Below are positions 7,450 to 17,135 of a stretch of 64,000 bases of DNA, in pieces. A program made the translations under genes and the position numbers. This stretch comes from Secundilactobacillus kimchicus JCM 15530 (lineage in GTDB: Bacteria > Bacillota > Bacilli > Lactobacillales > Lactobacillaceae), in contig NZ_AZCX01000002.1 in assembly GCF_001433995.1 (NCBI RefSeq), positions 1 through 64,000 of the forward strand, read 5' to 3'. The notes under the pieces were generated by a model. It was not told the DNA's origin. It ran no database searches and saw only the letters and a program-made list of their open reading frames with translations. Each line of letters begins with the position of its first letter. Position 1 is the stretch's first letter.

Positions 7450-9090
7450 ATGAAAATAACCGGTCGGAAATTTGGAGCAGTCTTATTAGCCATTGGGGTG
7501 GTACTGGTATTAACCGCCTGCGGCCAAACAAAAAAGTCGCAAGACAAGCAAACCCTAAACCTAAGCGCAACAGCGCCCTTGCCGACTATAGATATCTCAA
7601 AATCAACGGGTTATGGTCAAACCGGAAACGTGTTTGAAAGTTTCTTTCGGTTGGGTGCAAACGGACAAACTGAACCAGGACTGGCCAAGTCGGCCACCGT
7701 TTCAAAGAACGGCTTAACATGGACGTTTAAGTTGCGCGATGCGAAATGGAGTAATGGTGATCGAATTATCGCCCAGGACTTTGTTTATTCGTGGCGTCGG
7801 ACCATTAATCCAGCTACGAAATCGCAGTATGCCTATTTATTTAACGGCATCAAGAACGCTTCAAAAATTAATGCTGGCAAAGCGAGCCCCAACACGCTGG
7901 GGATTAAGGCTTTAAATAGCCGGACTGTTGTGGTCTCGCTAGACAAACCGATGACTTACTTTAAAGTCCTCATGGCTTATCCGTTATTTGCCCCGCAAAA
8001 TCAGCGGGTCATTAAAAAGTATGGTAAAAAGTATGCGACAAAATCCGAATACATGGTCTATTCGGGCCCATTTAAAATTCAACACTGGAACGGGACCGGT
8101 AATAAGTGGCAGTTTGTCAAAAATCCGAATTACTGGGATGCCAAGGTTGTAAAGCTTAAGAAAGTGAACTTTACAGTCGTTGCGGATCCTGGAACGGGAT
8201 TGGATTTGTATCAGCGTGATAAGTTAGACTTAACGCCGCTAGCTAATCAGCAAGTTAAGAATTACAAAAACGATAAGGCGTTCAAGGAATATCCTTACTC
8301 GTATGTCAGTTTTTTAAAGTACAATTTACGTGACAGTAACGCAACACTCCGGAAGGCGCTTAACAATCGTAATATTCGCTTAGCCTTGTCGCTGGCGCTG
8401 AATCGGCAAGCCTTAACAGAAAAGGTGTTAGGCGATGGTTCAGAAACACCAACTGGGTTTGTGGCCAGTGGATTGGCGACAGACCCAAAAACAGGAGTCG
8501 ACTTCTCTAAGCAACAGGCGGTTAAGAACACAGTTAATTACAATGTTAAGTTGGCAAAAGCGGACTGGCAGAGGGGCATGCGCCAAATTGGGGCCAAAAA
8601 TTTACACTTTACCTTGCTGGCTGGAGCTGATCAGACGGTAACGAGCCCGTTGACCCAGTATCTGAAAGGCCAGTGGGAGAAGGAATTACCCGGTTTAACC
8701 GTTGATATTAAGACGATGGCGACTCAACAGATTGCCTATCAAAGTGCCGCAAAGGGTGACTTCGATGTGCTGATTTCTGGTTGGGGTGCCGATTTCAATG
8801 ACCCAATTTCATTTTTACAAATCCCGATGAGCGGCACCTCCTATAACTTCGGTCACTATCGCAATGAGGCGTATGACCGGCTAGTCAACCGAGCGGTAAA
8901 TGCGGATGCTAACAATCCTGAGAAACGTTGGCAAGACTTGGTTTCAGCGGCTAAGATCTTCAATGCTGATCAGGGGATGACCCCGCTATACCAACAGGTG
9001 ACGGCTTATCTGCAACGCAGTGATGTTCACGGCATCGTCCACAATACGGCGGGGACTCAATGGAGTTATAAAACAGCTTACATCAAGTGA
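7450..9090 (+). CDS. oppA: OppA-family peptide-binding lipoprotein
   Basis: A 546-residue extracytoplasmic solute-binding protein of the SBP_bac_5 family, which delivers oligopeptides to an Opp-type ABC importer. A basic N-terminus and hydrophobic stretch end in the lipobox LTAC (Cys 24), so it should be lipid-anchored outside the membrane. Family hallmarks include WTFKLRDAKWSNGD, QDFVYSWRR, a LDKPMTYF strand, and SGWGADFNDPISFLQ near the C-terminus. No permease or ATPase genes are adjacent, so this is an orphan binding protein that would have to work with a transporter encoded elsewhere. Its expression probably depends on the leader at 7165-7355. A frameshifted relative is at 32650-34312. 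Confidence 0.9.
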   Translation: MKITGRKFGAVLLAIGVVLVLTACGQTKKSQDKQTLNLSATAPLPTIDISKSTGYGQTGNVFESFFRLGANGQTEPGLAKSATVSKNGLTWTFKLRDAKWSNGDRIIAQDFVYSWRRTINPATKSQYAYLFNGIKNASKINAGKASPNTLGIKALNSRTVVVSLDKPMTYFKVLMAYPLFAPQNQRVIKKYGKKYATKSEYMVYSGPFKIQHWNGTGNKWQFVKNPNYWDAKVVKLKKVNFTVVADPGTGLDLYQRDKLDLTPLANQQVKNYKNDKAFKEYPYSYVSFLKYNLRDSNATLRKALNNRNIRLALSLALNRQALTEKVLGDGSETPTGFVASGLATDPKTGVDFSKQQAVKNTVNYNVKLAKADWQRGMRQIGAKNLHFTLLAGADQTVTSPLTQYLKGQWEKELPGLTVDIKTMATQQIAYQSAAKGDFDVLISGWGADFNDPISFLQIPMSGTSYNFGHYRNEAYDRLVNRAVNADANNPEKRWQDLVSAAKIFNADQGMTPLYQQVTAYLQRSDVHGIVHNTAGTQWSYKTAYIK

Positions 9091-9110
9091 GGGTGACTAA
9101 TTGACATTAA

Positions 9111-9148
9111 AAAATGGCGGTGGGCTCAAAGCCTGCCGCCATTTTTTG
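9111..9148 (+). terminator. Terminator between oppA and carB
   Basis: AAAATGGCGG pairs with CCGCCATTTT, with an inner GGC/GCC step around loop TCAAA, then a T-run. It is A/T-flanked on both sides and may serve both convergent genes. Confidence 0.85.
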
Positions 9149-9168
9149 TTATTTCTCGTGATGAGTGA

Positions 9169-12100
9169 TTAGAGGACGTGGGTTGGTGTGGGGTTCACTG
9201 TGAGGGCCCGAACTGTATCCTGAGCAGTGAACAATGGTGTTTGGTGGCTCAAAGCAGTGGTAATAAGCTGTTGAGCCGTTGCGTGTTCATCATCCGAGGC
9301 AAGGGCGAAAACGACGTCGTTAGGCCACTCTTGGTCGGCTTGGAACGTGATAGGGGAATAGCCAGATTCACTTAAATGTGCCATTAGAGCTGTGTTTTGG
9401 GTATCTAACGGTGAAACCACGACGGTCCCAACCTGCGAGCTATCATAGTGATAACTATCAAATAATGCTTGGTGAAGGGCCTCAGTAAAGGTGGCACCGC
9501 GACCGAGATCTTCGCCCGTTGATTTCATCTCGGGACTCAGAGCCGTTGGGGCGCCTGGCAACTTGGCAAATGAGAAGACTGGGGCCTTAACATACACGTC
9601 AGCGGGTTCGGCGCCCAGTCCCGGAGTCAAGCCCAAGGCTTCAAGGGATTGGCCGAGAATTAAGTGGGTGGCGAGTTGCGCAAGGTGCTGGTGCGTAATT
9701 TTACTCATGAACGGCACTGTCCGAGAGGCCCGAGGGTTGACGTCGATGACGTAGACTTTATCTGCAATGATAAACTGGATGTTCATCATGCCGATGCAGT
9801 TGACAGCCAGGCCAATAGCTGTAGCAATCCGAACAATTTCGGCTTTTTGGTCAGCTGACAGGTGTTGTGGTGGAAACATCGCGATAGAATCACCTGAGTG
9901 CACCCCGGCACCTTCTAGATGTTCCATAATACCGGGAATATAAACTTGGTGGCCGTCGCTTAAGATGTCAACTTCACATTCAATGCCCGAGATATCCTTA
10001 TCGACCAAAATGGGTTGGCCGTGGCTATTTTTTAAAGCGGGAATCAGGTAGTCATCTAGTTCGGCTGCAGTGTGGACAACGGCCATTCCTTTGCCACCCA
10101 GCACAAAGCTTGGCCGGACAAGGACCGGGAAACCAAGCTGAGTAGCGATTGCATGAGCTTCAGGTAAGCTCATGGCCGTATCACCTGCCGGATGGTCAAT
10201 GTGGTGAGTGGTCAAGAGCGCCTCAAAGTCGTGCCGGTTTTCGGTCAATTCAATGCCATGCATTGAGGTACCGAGAATCTTAACCCCCCGATCGACGAGG
10301 GCTTGGGTGAGGTTGATAGCAGTTTGCCCGCCAAACTGAACGATGACCCCAAGCGGCCTTTCGAGGTTAATGATGTTCATCACGCTATTGATGGTTAGAG
10401 GCTCGAAGTACAATTTATCCGAAATCGAAAAATCAGTTGAGACGGTTTCGGGGTTGTTGTTGATAATGATGGCGTTGTATCCCGCCGCTTGAATGGCTTT
10501 GACCGAATGCACGGTTGTGTAGTCGAATTCAACGCCTTGCCCAATTCGGATGGGTCCAGCACCAATGACGACGATGCTGTGACCAAGCGGTTGACTTTCA
10601 TTTTCGCTTCCAATAGTGCTATAGAAATAAGGTGTGCTACTCTCAAACTCGGCGGCGCAAGTATCCACCATTTTATAAACCAGATGTTGATCAGCCATCG
10701 CATGAAGCCGGTCGAGTTCATGATCCGTCACCTGACGAACCGATTGAATCATCATGTCACTAAAGCCGATTTCCTCAGCCGTTTGGACCAGATTAGCCGT
10801 CAGCATTTCAGTCATGAGCTGTTTTTGCACGGTCATGATCCGCTCGAGTTTGGCCAGAAAGAATGCATCAATCTGGGTTGCAGCCTGGAGTTGGGCGAGC
10901 GTAGCCCCCTTAGCGATGGCTCCGAAAAGCTGGAACAGCCGGATGTCAGTTGGGGTTTTAATGCTGGTCAACAGCGTTTCAAGATCAGTTGTGGCGAGAT
11001 TCTCGGGGACCAGTTTGTTTTGTAAATCAGTATTGAGTTCTAGTGATTGGACCGCCTTTAAGAGCGCTGCTTCGATGTTGGTCCCAATGGCCATGACTTC
11101 GCCGGTGGCTTTCATTTGGGTGCCAAGGGTCCGGTCCGCATGGGTGAACTTATCAAAAGCAAAGCGCGGAATCTTAGCAACCACGTAGTCAAGGGTGGGT
11201 TCGAACATGGCGTAGGTGGTTTTGGTAATGGGATTCATAATTTCGTCAAGGTTTAGCCCCACCGCAATCTTGGCGGCAATTTTGGCAATGGGGTAGCCGG
11301 TAGCCTTAGAGGCCAGGGCTGAGGAACGACTGACCCGGGGATTCACTTCAATGACGTAGTAGGCTTCACTGGTGGGATCCTGGGCAAGTTGGACGTTACA
11401 GCCCCCCTCGATGGCTAACGCGTTAACAATGGTGAGTGACGCGTCTCTTAGGCGTTGATATTCCTTGTCAGTCAATGTTTGGGTGGGTGCAAAAACAATT
11501 GAGTCGCCGGTGTGGACACCGACGGGATCGAAGTTCTCCATACCGGTCACGATGATTGACGACCCCTTATGATCCCGCATGACTTCAAATTCGATTTCTT
11601 TATAGCCCGCGATGCTTTTTTCAATCAGGCATTCGGTTTCTGGAGACATCGTTAATCCCCGAGCCAGGATGGTCGTCATTTCGGCTTCATTATGGGCAAT
11701 CCCGCCACCAGTTCCGCCAAGGGTGTAGGCGGGGCGAACGATGACAGGGTAGCCGATGGTTTTGGCAAAGGCCAGTCCAGCATCGAGGTCGTAAACGGTT
11801 TTAGAGGCGGGGATCGGTTGCTTCAACTCGTCCATCAACGCTTTGAAAGCCTCCCGGTCCTCTGCTTGGTTAATCGTTTGCAGGTTAGTACCTAGTAAGG
11901 CCACATTTAAGCGGTCGAGCACACCGGCTTGACTGAGTTGAACGGCTAGATTAAGGCCGGTCTGGCCACCCAATGTCGGTAGCAGCGCGTCGGGACGTTC
12001 CTTTTCAAGAATGGCGGTCACACTTGGGACGGTCAGCGGTTCTAAGTAAACCTTATCGGCAATCTCAGAATCAGTCATAATCGTAGCTGGATTCGAGTTG

Positions 12101-12240
12101 ATGAGGACAACTTCGTAGCCTTCATCTTTCAGGCTTAAGCAGGCTTGACTGCCCGCATAGTCAAATTCAGCAGCTTGGCCAATCACGATTGGGCCGGAGC
12201 CGATGATCACAATTTTATTAATATCAGTTCTTTTTGGCAT
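9169..12240 (-). CDS. carB: Carbamoyl-phosphate synthase large subunit
   Basis: A 1,023-residue protein with the duplicated architecture of CarB. The first ATP-grasp half starts with [20 protein letters not shown] and the second with [20 protein letters not shown] at about residue 560. A C-terminal MGS-like domain is present but short. It makes carbamoyl phosphate from bicarbonate, ATP and the ammonia passed from the small subunit. The ATG overlaps the carA stop by one base (TAATG), so the two are translationally coupled. No pyr or arg gene flanks it. Its length, and that of CarA, fits the arginine-type rather than the longer pyrimidine-type enzymes I know from lactobacilli, but this is inference. 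Confidence 0.95.
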   Translation of the reverse strand: MPKRTDINKIVIIGSGPIVIGQAAEFDYAGSQACLSLKDEGYEVVLINSNPATIMTDSEIADKVYLEPLTVPSVTAILEKERPDALLPTLGGQTGLNLAVQLSQAGVLDRLNVALLGTNLQTINQAEDREAFKALMDELKQPIPASKTVYDLDAGLAFAKTIGYPVIVRPAYTLGGTGGGIAHNEAEMTTILARGLTMSPETECLIEKSIAGYKEIEFEVMRDHKGSSIIVTGMENFDPVGVHTGDSIVFAPTQTLTDKEYQRLRDASLTIVNALAIEGGCNVQLAQDPTSEAYYVIEVNPRVSRSSALASKATGYPIAKIAAKIAVGLNLDEIMNPITKTTYAMFEPTLDYVVAKIPRFAFDKFTHADRTLGTQMKATGEVMAIGTNIEAALLKAVQSLELNTDLQNKLVPENLATTDLETLLTSIKTPTDIRLFQLFGAIAKGATLAQLQAATQIDAFFLAKLERIMTVQKQLMTEMLTANLVQTAEEIGFSDMMIQSVRQVTDHELDRLHAMADQHLVYKMVDTCAAEFESSTPYFYSTIGSENESQPLGHSIVVIGAGPIRIGQGVEFDYTTVHSVKAIQAAGYNAIIINNNPETVSTDFSISDKLYFEPLTINSVMNIINLERPLGVIVQFGGQTAINLTQALVDRGVKILGTSMHGIELTENRHDFEALLTTHHIDHPAGDTAMSLPEAHAIATQLGFPVLVRPSFVLGGKGMAVVHTAAELDDYLIPALKNSHGQPILVDKDISGIECEVDILSDGHQVYIPGIMEHLEGAGVHSGDSIAMFPPQHLSADQKAEIVRIATAIGLAVNCIGMMNIQFIIADKVYVIDVNPRASRTVPFMSKITHQHLAQLATHLILGQSLEALGLTPGLGAEPADVYVKAPVFSFAKLPGAPTALSPEMKSTGEDLGRGATFTEALHQALFDSYHYDSSQVGTVVVSPLDTQNTALMAHLSESGYSPITFQADQEWPNDVVFALASDDEHATAQQLITTALSHQTPLFTAQDTVRALTVNPTPTHVL

Positions 12241-13304
12241 TATTTAATCCCCCCGTTTGCGTGCATGAGTTCAACAAATTGGTTAAACAATCGTCGCGCT
12301 TCATGGGGGCCTGGAGCGGCCTCAGGGTGATATTGGACGGAAAAGACCGGCCGGTTAGGATATTCTAAGGCTTCGCAGGTGTTATCGTTGATTTCAATTC
12401 CCGTGACTTCAAGGGGCGTATTATCAACGGAATCAATGTCGACCGCGTACCCGTGATTTTGGGAGGTCATGATGACTTCGCCAGTTTTTAGGTTCTTAAC
12501 GGGGTGGTTGATTCCCCGGTGGCCGAACGGCATCTTATAGGTATGCGCGCCGTTAGCGAGGGCCAATAACTGGTGGCCGAGACAGATTCCGAAGAGTGGG
12601 TACTGGTTTTGGAGCTGGCTGATGACAGGCAGAAAAGCCGAGAAGTCTTCAGGATTACCAGGCCCGTTTGATAGTAAAATTCCGTCTGGGTGGAGCGCTT
12701 CAATATCTTGGAATGTGGCTTCGGGTGTCACCACAGTTACGCTGACGTTAAACGCCTGAAGGGACTTGATGATGTTGGTTTTGACGCCAAAATCAACAAG
12801 GACAACGTGCGTCGCTTGAGCACCGTCGGCTGGGCTGTAGGTGGCTGATTTTACAACGTCAGCGACCGTTTGACTACCGTTGAGCTGACTTTTAGACAGC
12901 GGCTGATTTGTCAGACTGGCCGCCATGGTACCGTGTTCCCGGATAACCTTCGTTAACTTTCTGGTATCGACACCGATAATGGCCGGGACACCAGCTTTTT
13001 CAAGAAATTGAGAAACTGTCATAACACTTTGATAGTGATAGACCGTCTCCGCAAATTCTTGAGCCACCACGGCTGCTGCAGCAACGCTTGGTGATTGATT
13101 GGCACCAAGGGAGATGCCGTAGTTACCGATTAGCGGGTACGTAAAAGTAATCATTTGGTTTGTATAGGAAGGATCCGTCAGGGTTTCTTGGTAGCCGGTC
13201 ATACTCGTCGTAAAGACCAACTCACCGTGAATTTCCTTAGTGAGATTCCCAGCGGCTGTTCCAATGAACACATCGCCATTTTCTAACGTTAGGTATTTTT
13301 TCAT
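12240..13304 (-). CDS. carA: Carbamoyl-phosphate synthase small subunit
   Basis: A 354-residue glutamine amidotransferase subunit that hydrolyses glutamine and channels ammonia to CarB. The N-terminal CPSase small domain runs from [19 protein letters not shown]. The class-I amidotransferase domain shows the nucleophile in [14 protein letters not shown] and the His/Glu pair in [13 protein letters not shown]. The start at 13304 is preceded by GGAGGC; a longer in-frame extension to 13391 has no ribosome-binding site and overlaps the promoter. It is cotranscribed with carB. Confidence 0.95.
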   Translation of the reverse strand: MKKYLTLENGDVFIGTAAGNLTKEIHGELVFTTSMTGYQETLTDPSYTNQMITFTYPLIGNYGISLGANQSPSVAAAAVVAQEFAETVYHYQSVMTVSQFLEKAGVPAIIGVDTRKLTKVIREHGTMAASLTNQPLSKSQLNGSQTVADVVKSATYSPADGAQATHVVLVDFGVKTNIIKSLQAFNVSVTVVTPEATFQDIEALHPDGILLSNGPGNPEDFSAFLPVISQLQNQYPLFGICLGHQLLALANGAHTYKMPFGHRGINHPVKNLKTGEVIMTSQNHGYAVDIDSVDNTPLEVTGIEINDNTCEALEYPNRPVFSVQYHPEAAPGPHEARRLFNQFVELMHANGGIK

Positions 13305-13362
13305 ATTGAATGCTGCCTCCTCAATGTCGCCTCTCTGGACGTGGTTAATTGCTTTTTTGAAT

Positions 13363-13391
13363 AAGATAAGAGAAACATTAGAAAATGTCAA
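13363..13391 (-). promoter_or_regulatory. carAB promoter with possible ARG half-box
   Basis: On the minus strand TTGACA (13386-13391) and TATCTT (13363-13368) are 17 nt apart. Just upstream is TATGAATAAAAAG, which matches one half of the ArgR consensus TNTGAATWWWWATTCANW. A second similar stretch, TGTATATTATATTGAAT, lies at about 13449-13466. ArgR control is plausible but not proven. Confidence 0.6.
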
Positions 13392-13675
13392 CTCTTTTTA
13401 TTCATAAAAAGTGGATATTCTGGGTTAATATAAGTAAATCACCCCACAATTCAATATAATATACATTTTGATGAAACTCATAATGAGAAATGAGAGATCC
13501 ATCACACTTCTAAGTAGTGTACTGTAACCACACTATCTACGCAAGGGAACCGTCGAATTATTTTTAGTTGGCATGACGACTTGATTGTCAGTTATTCAGA
13601 GATTTGAATATACATAAAAAAATTTGAGTTTTTTTGGTTTCTGATAGAAGCGAGCCAATAAGCCCGATCGTAGAT
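13392..13675. other. AT-rich intergenic region upstream of carA
   Basis: About 280 nt with no convincing ORF. It holds the ARG-like sequences, an imperfect hairpin around 13514-13538 (AGTAGTGT / ACACTATCT), and homopolymeric A and T runs near 13615-13636. I see no PyrR-binding motif and no T-box. Confidence 0.4.
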
Positions 13676-13713
13676 AAAAAAAGACTTTGACCAGCAAAGT
13701 GCTGACCAAAGTC
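13676..13713 (-). terminator. Terminator of the 73-aa gene
   Basis: On the minus strand GACTTTGGTCAGC pairs with GCTGGTCAAAGTC (13 bp, two central G-U pairs) and is followed by seven T. Confidence 0.85.
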
Positions 13714-13739
13714 AAACCAACAGGTATTCACGATAATGA

Positions 13740-13961
13740 TTATGAATGAACCGTCTTTAAATGAGCTGTGACGAACTTTTTGACGTCGCTATCGGCCATT
13801 GTCATAAATGGTTTCATTTGTTCTTCCGTTTTGAGGGTATCGTGTCCATTGTGAGCCATTAAGTAATCCCAAACGGCGTCGCGAATTGGCATTTCGTCCT
13901 TACTCCAATCAAAGACCACGTTCATATTTTCATCAATCAACAGTGTTTTTTCGACTGTCAT
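13740..13961 (-). CDS. Small conserved-looking hypothetical protein
   Basis: A 73-residue acidic, soluble protein starting MTVEKTLLIDENMNVVFDWS. The ATG is preceded by GAGGAGGGATTATC, a very strong ribosome-binding site, and the gene ends in its own terminator, so it is very likely real. I do not recognise a family. It has no membrane segment and no cysteine. The neighbours (carA, and a 47-residue protein in the opposite direction) do not suggest a role. Confidence 0.75.
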   Translation of the reverse strand: MTVEKTLLIDENMNVVFDWSKDEMPIRDAVWDYLMAHNGHDTLKTEEQMKPFMTMADSDVKKFVTAHLKTVHS

Positions 13962-14039
13962 GATAATCCCTCCTCTTACAATTCTAATTATAATCAGATT
14001 GGCTCAAATGGTAAGTATTTTGCCGTCATAATGGCAACT

Positions 14040-14068
14040 TTAACAAATGATCGAAAAGGTGCTATGAT
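14040..14068 (+). promoter_or_regulatory. Sigma-A promoter for the 47-aa gene
   Basis: TTAACA at 14040-14045 and TATGAT at 14063-14068 with a 17-nt spacer, 55 nt ahead of the start codon. Confidence 0.75.
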
Positions 14069-14123
14069 GAACTTGTTGGACTAGCTTCTAACAAAATTCA
14101 CATCAAAAAGGGAGCGGAATCAT

Positions 14124-14267
14124 ATGGCAAAATTAAGTAAAGAGCAACGTAAAGCTATGATTCAAAAAGCGGAGGAAGAGCGCGCAAAGCACCCAAAGCC
14201 AAAGAATGCGAAATCCGGTTTCGAAACCATCGATGAAGAAGCCGAAAAGTTAGAGAGCGAACGCTAA
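14124..14267 (+). CDS. Small charged hypothetical protein
   Basis: A 47-residue, strongly charged protein (MAKLSKEQRKAMIQKAEEER at the start, then a KHPKPKN segment and an acidic end). It has its own promoter, a GGGAG ribosome-binding site 9 nt before the ATG, and its own terminator, so it is a complete transcription unit. Its predicted fold is helical with a Pro-Lys hinge. No family recognised; small basic/acidic proteins of this kind are common in lactobacilli and often uncharacterised. Confidence 0.75.
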   Translation: MAKLSKEQRKAMIQKAEEERAKHPKPKNAKSGFETIDEEAEKLESER

Positions 14268-14308
14268 TTTCAACGGTTGCTTTTTGATCTCAAACATCCG
14301 ACTTTCGG

Positions 14309-14334
14309 GGCAGTCCAATGGGCTGTCTTTTTTT
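14309..14334 (+). terminator. Terminator of the 47-aa gene
   Basis: GGCAGTCC / GGGCTGTC, 8 bp with two G-U pairs, loop AAT, then seven T. Confidence 0.8.
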
Positions 14335-14432
14335 ATACCCAAAGTTAAGTATTATCCGTGAGTTTAACGGGAGATATGAGTAGGTGCGGGGTTATTAGGA
14401 TCCGTTCCAATAAGCCGAATAGTTTGTCAATT

Positions 14433-14496
14433 TTTACGCCAATTTTACAGACGTTTACCTGGCCTTTACAGGGGTTTTACGTTCGCTTTGTATAGT
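14433..14496 (+). promoter_or_regulatory. PHO-box-like array of five TTTAC repeats upstream of phnD
   Basis: TTTAC begins at 14433, 14444, 14454, 14465 and 14476, a spacing of 11, 10, 11 and 11 nt. Bacillus PhoP binds TT(A/C/T)ACA repeats with 11-bp spacing on one helix face. A -10 sequence TATAGT follows at 14491-14496, with no consensus -35, as usual for activator-dependent promoters. This predicts phosphate-starvation control of the phosphonate operon. Confidence 0.75.
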
Positions 14497-14529
14497 GAAC
14501 TTGTACAAAAAGTAGAGGAGGAGTTGGAG

Positions 14530-15558
14530 TTGTTCAAACGTGGGATGAAAGCAGCAACGTTAGTCACGTTGCTGATGGGCAGCAGTTTGATCATGGCAGC
14601 GTGTTCCAATGGGAGTGCGACTGGGAACGCTGATAACAAGACGTTAACGGTTGTTTTTTTACCGGGGGATTCTGCAAAGGAAGTCACGGGCGCTCGCCAA
14701 GCCTTTTCAAAAGAGATCAGTAAAGCAACTGGAAAGAAGGTTAACATTTTAACGACGACGGACTATAACGTTGCGATTCAATCGATTGCGTCTGGAAAAG
14801 CCCAAATTGCCTTGCTGGGACCAGATGCTTATGTTGAGGCGAATGCTCAGAATCGGCAGGTTCAACCATTGGTCACGGCCACGGGTGCTTCGGGGACGTT
14901 AAAGGATGCGCAATATCACAGTTACATCATGGTCCCTAAAAATAAGGCTAGTCACTATAAAGTTCAGGGTAAGTATCGCTTGAAAAAAGTGGCGGGTCAG
15001 ACAATGTCGTTTGTCTCGGCGACCTCGACTTCGGGTTTTGCGGTGCCAGCTGGGGCGATCAAAACAGCGCTTGGCGTTAAACAATCGAGTCAGTTGCAAC
15101 AAAGCGGTGGGGTGTTTAAAAAGGTTCTGTATGGGGGTTCTCATCAAGGCTCGGCCCTTAACCTGTTTAACGGGGATGCGGATGTAGCGGCCTTTGATGA
15201 CATTGACATGACACCATACGGCGAACTTATTGGGAATCCTAACAAGGCAGGGGTGATTTATAAAGTTAAAAAGGATGCTCCAGCGCCCTTTACAAAAGTG
15301 GCAGGTGCGCAGAGTCAGGCCATTGCGGCGTATCCGGTTCAAAATGAACCACTTGTTGCCAATCGAAGTCAGGTTTCTGAAACGGATGCAGCCAAAATCA
15401 TTCAGCGGTTAACGTCAAAGCAAGCGACCAATAATCCGAACTTTTTTGCGCCAATAAATTCGAAAACACATGGGATTTTTACCAAGAAGGGAAAAATGCA
15501 CTTTATAAAGGTCACCGATCGCTGGTATGAACCGACCCATAAAATTATTGGTAAATAG
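14530..15558 (+). CDS. phnD: Phosphonate ABC transporter substrate-binding lipoprotein
   Basis: A 342-residue PhnD-like protein that should capture phosphonate, probably 2-aminoethylphosphonate given the catabolic gene downstream. A TTG start at 14530 is chosen because GAGGAGG lies 8 nt upstream and the signal peptide then begins FKRGMKAATLVTLL. The lipobox is IMAAC. The PhnD/periplasmic phosphonate family features follow: TVVFLPGDSAKEVTGAR, a TTTDYNVAIQSIASGKAQIALLGPDAY ligand-region segment and SATSTSGFAVPAGAI. It is the first gene of the operon. Confidence 0.9.
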   Translation: MFKRGMKAATLVTLLMGSSLIMAACSNGSATGNADNKTLTVVFLPGDSAKEVTGARQAFSKEISKATGKKVNILTTTDYNVAIQSIASGKAQIALLGPDAYVEANAQNRQVQPLVTATGASGTLKDAQYHSYIMVPKNKASHYKVQGKYRLKKVAGQTMSFVSATSTSGFAVPAGAIKTALGVKQSSQLQQSGGVFKKVLYGGSHQGSALNLFNGDADVAAFDDIDMTPYGELIGNPNKAGVIYKVKKDAPAPFTKVAGAQSQAIAAYPVQNEPLVANRSQVSETDAAKIIQRLTSKQATNNPNFFAPINSKTHGIFTKKGKMHFIKVTDRWYEPTHKIIGK

Positions 15559-15573
15559 GAAAGGAAGCTGATC

Positions 15574-16305
15574 ATGATTCAAGTGACCAATTTAACCAAG
15601 TACTACTCAGCTGATAAGGCGTCGTTGGCGGATGTCTCAGTGACTTTTCAACCAGGTGAAGTTACCGCGATCATTGGACCTTCTGGAGCGGGGAAGACCA
15701 CGCTTTTAAGAAGCTTAAACCAATTGATTCGAGACGATTTGGGCACTATTTTGTTCAATGACCAAGACGTCCGACAACTTAATCGCCGCGGTCTTAAGCA
15801 GGTTCGACGAAAAATCGGGATGGTTTTTCAAAACTATAATCTGATTGAACCCCTAACGGCCATTGAGAATGTCCTTCATGGTCGACTAGGAGAAAAGGGT
15901 ACTTTGGCTGGGATGTTATCGTTATATTCTCAAGATGAAAAAGACCAGGCTCTGGGGTTGCTGAGTGAAGTTGGGCTAGGCGACTTTTGTTATCAGCGCT
16001 GTCACGATTTAAGTGGTGGTCAAAAGCAACGGGTGGGCATTGCCCGAGCGTTAATGCAAGCGCCAGACGTTTTACTCTGTGACGAACCTATTGCGTCGTT
16101 AGATCCCAAGTCAGCCATGGTTGTGATGGATATTTTGAGCCGGTTGGCGCGCACTAAGAAAATGACCGTGATTGTTAATTTGCACCAAGTGGATGTTGCG
16201 AGGACATATGCAGACCATATCGTGGGCATTAATCAGGGACGCGTCGCTTTTGATGCACCGGTTAGCGCGCTTGATGATTGGGCGGTCACCCAGATTTATC
16301 GGTAG
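15574..16305 (+). CDS. phnC: Phosphonate ABC transporter ATP-binding protein
   Basis: A 243-residue ABC ATPase. Walker A is GPSGAGKTT, the signature is LSGGQKQRVGIARAL, and Walker B is VLLCDEPIASLD. The stretch NLHQVDVARTYADHIVGINQGRVAFD is typical of PhnC, which energises phosphonate uptake with two PhnE permeases. It starts 16 nt after phnD behind AGGAAAGGAAG. Confidence 0.93.
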   Translation: MIQVTNLTKYYSADKASLADVSVTFQPGEVTAIIGPSGAGKTTLLRSLNQLIRDDLGTILFNDQDVRQLNRRGLKQVRRKIGMVFQNYNLIEPLTAIENVLHGRLGEKGTLAGMLSLYSQDEKDQALGLLSEVGLGDFCYQRCHDLSGGQKQRVGIARALMQAPDVLLCDEPIASLDPKSAMVVMDILSRLARTKKMTVIVNLHQVDVARTYADHIVGINQGRVAFDAPVSALDDWAVTQIYR

Positions 16306-16331
16306 TTCACTTTACCAGAAAGGACACATTT

Positions 16332-17135
16332 ATGGACCAACAAACAACCAAACAATGGGCCTTTTTCCGTCGAAAGCACACGCGATTGTTCTTAGTTTTA
16401 TTAAGCGCCCTGATGCTTTACATGGGGACGGCCAGCTTGATGAACTTTCAGACCCGTTCATTGTTAGGCATTGGAAGTGGTTTTGCCTGGATGGCGACTA
16501 ATTTCGTTCCTAATCAAGCGTCGTTAAGTCTCTTACCAGCCATCTTATATCAGCTATGGCGAACGTTTTTAATTGGGATCAGCGCGGCAACGTGTGCAGG
16601 TGTGGTGGCCTTTTTACTAGCCTTGATGGGTGCCCGAAATATTGGGTGTCGCGTTACATTAGTTCGGGTTGTAATCCGTGGTTTTGCGTCGGTTTTGCGG
16701 AACGTTCCAATCGTCGCTTGGGCTATGATTTTATTATTTTCTTTCAAACAAAATGATTTAACCGGATTTTTAGCTCTGTTTGTCATGAACCTTGGCTTTT
16801 TGATTCGAGCATTTATTGAAACAATTGAGGATTTTGATGGCGACAAGGTCCTCGCATTGAAGGCAACTGGTGCCACTTACGGCCAAATTGTTGTTCAAGC
16901 AGTTCTGCCAGAAGTCAGTGTTCCCATCGTCGAGTGGCTCTTGTACATGATTGAAAATAATATCCGGGACGCCACCCTAGTGGGGTTGCTGACAGGAACC
17001 GGGATCGGATTTTTGTTTGACCTGTACTACAAGGGATTGCAGTACGGTGCAGCAGGCTTGGTGGTGTTGGTCATAGCCATATTAGTGATTGGAATCGAGT
17101 TAAGTGCTAGTAAAATTGGGAGGGTGATCGCATGA
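16332..17135 (+). CDS. phnE: Phosphonate ABC transporter permease
   Basis: A 267-residue integral membrane protein with about six membrane segments and a BPD_transp_1 domain. The EAA-like cytoplasmic loop is seen in LALKATGATYGQIVVQAVLPEV. The ATG at 16332 is preceded by AAAGGA. Its stop overlaps the start of the next permease (ATGA), so both are coupled. Together they form the membrane channel used by PhnC and PhnD. Confidence 0.92.
   Translation: MDQQTTKQWAFFRRKHTRLFLVLLSALMLYMGTASLMNFQTRSLLGIGSGFAWMATNFVPNQASLSLLPAILYQLWRTFLIGISAATCAGVVAFLLALMGARNIGCRVTLVRVVIRGFASVLRNVPIVAWAMILLFSFKQNDLTGFLALFVMNLGFLIRAFIETIEDFDGDKVLALKATGATYGQIVVQAVLPEVSVPIVEWLLYMIENNIRDATLVGLLTGTGIGFLFDLYYKGLQYGAAGLVVLVIAILVIGIELSASKIGRVIA

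Noticed and set aside
10489-11188. Plus-strand frames of 144-178 codons inside carB
   Set aside because: They overlap strongly conserved CarB coding sequence on the other strand and have no start signals.
13500-13560. PyrR attenuator or riboswitch upstream of carA
   Set aside because: No PyrR-binding consensus and no terminator pair were found; the hairpin there is short and imperfect.
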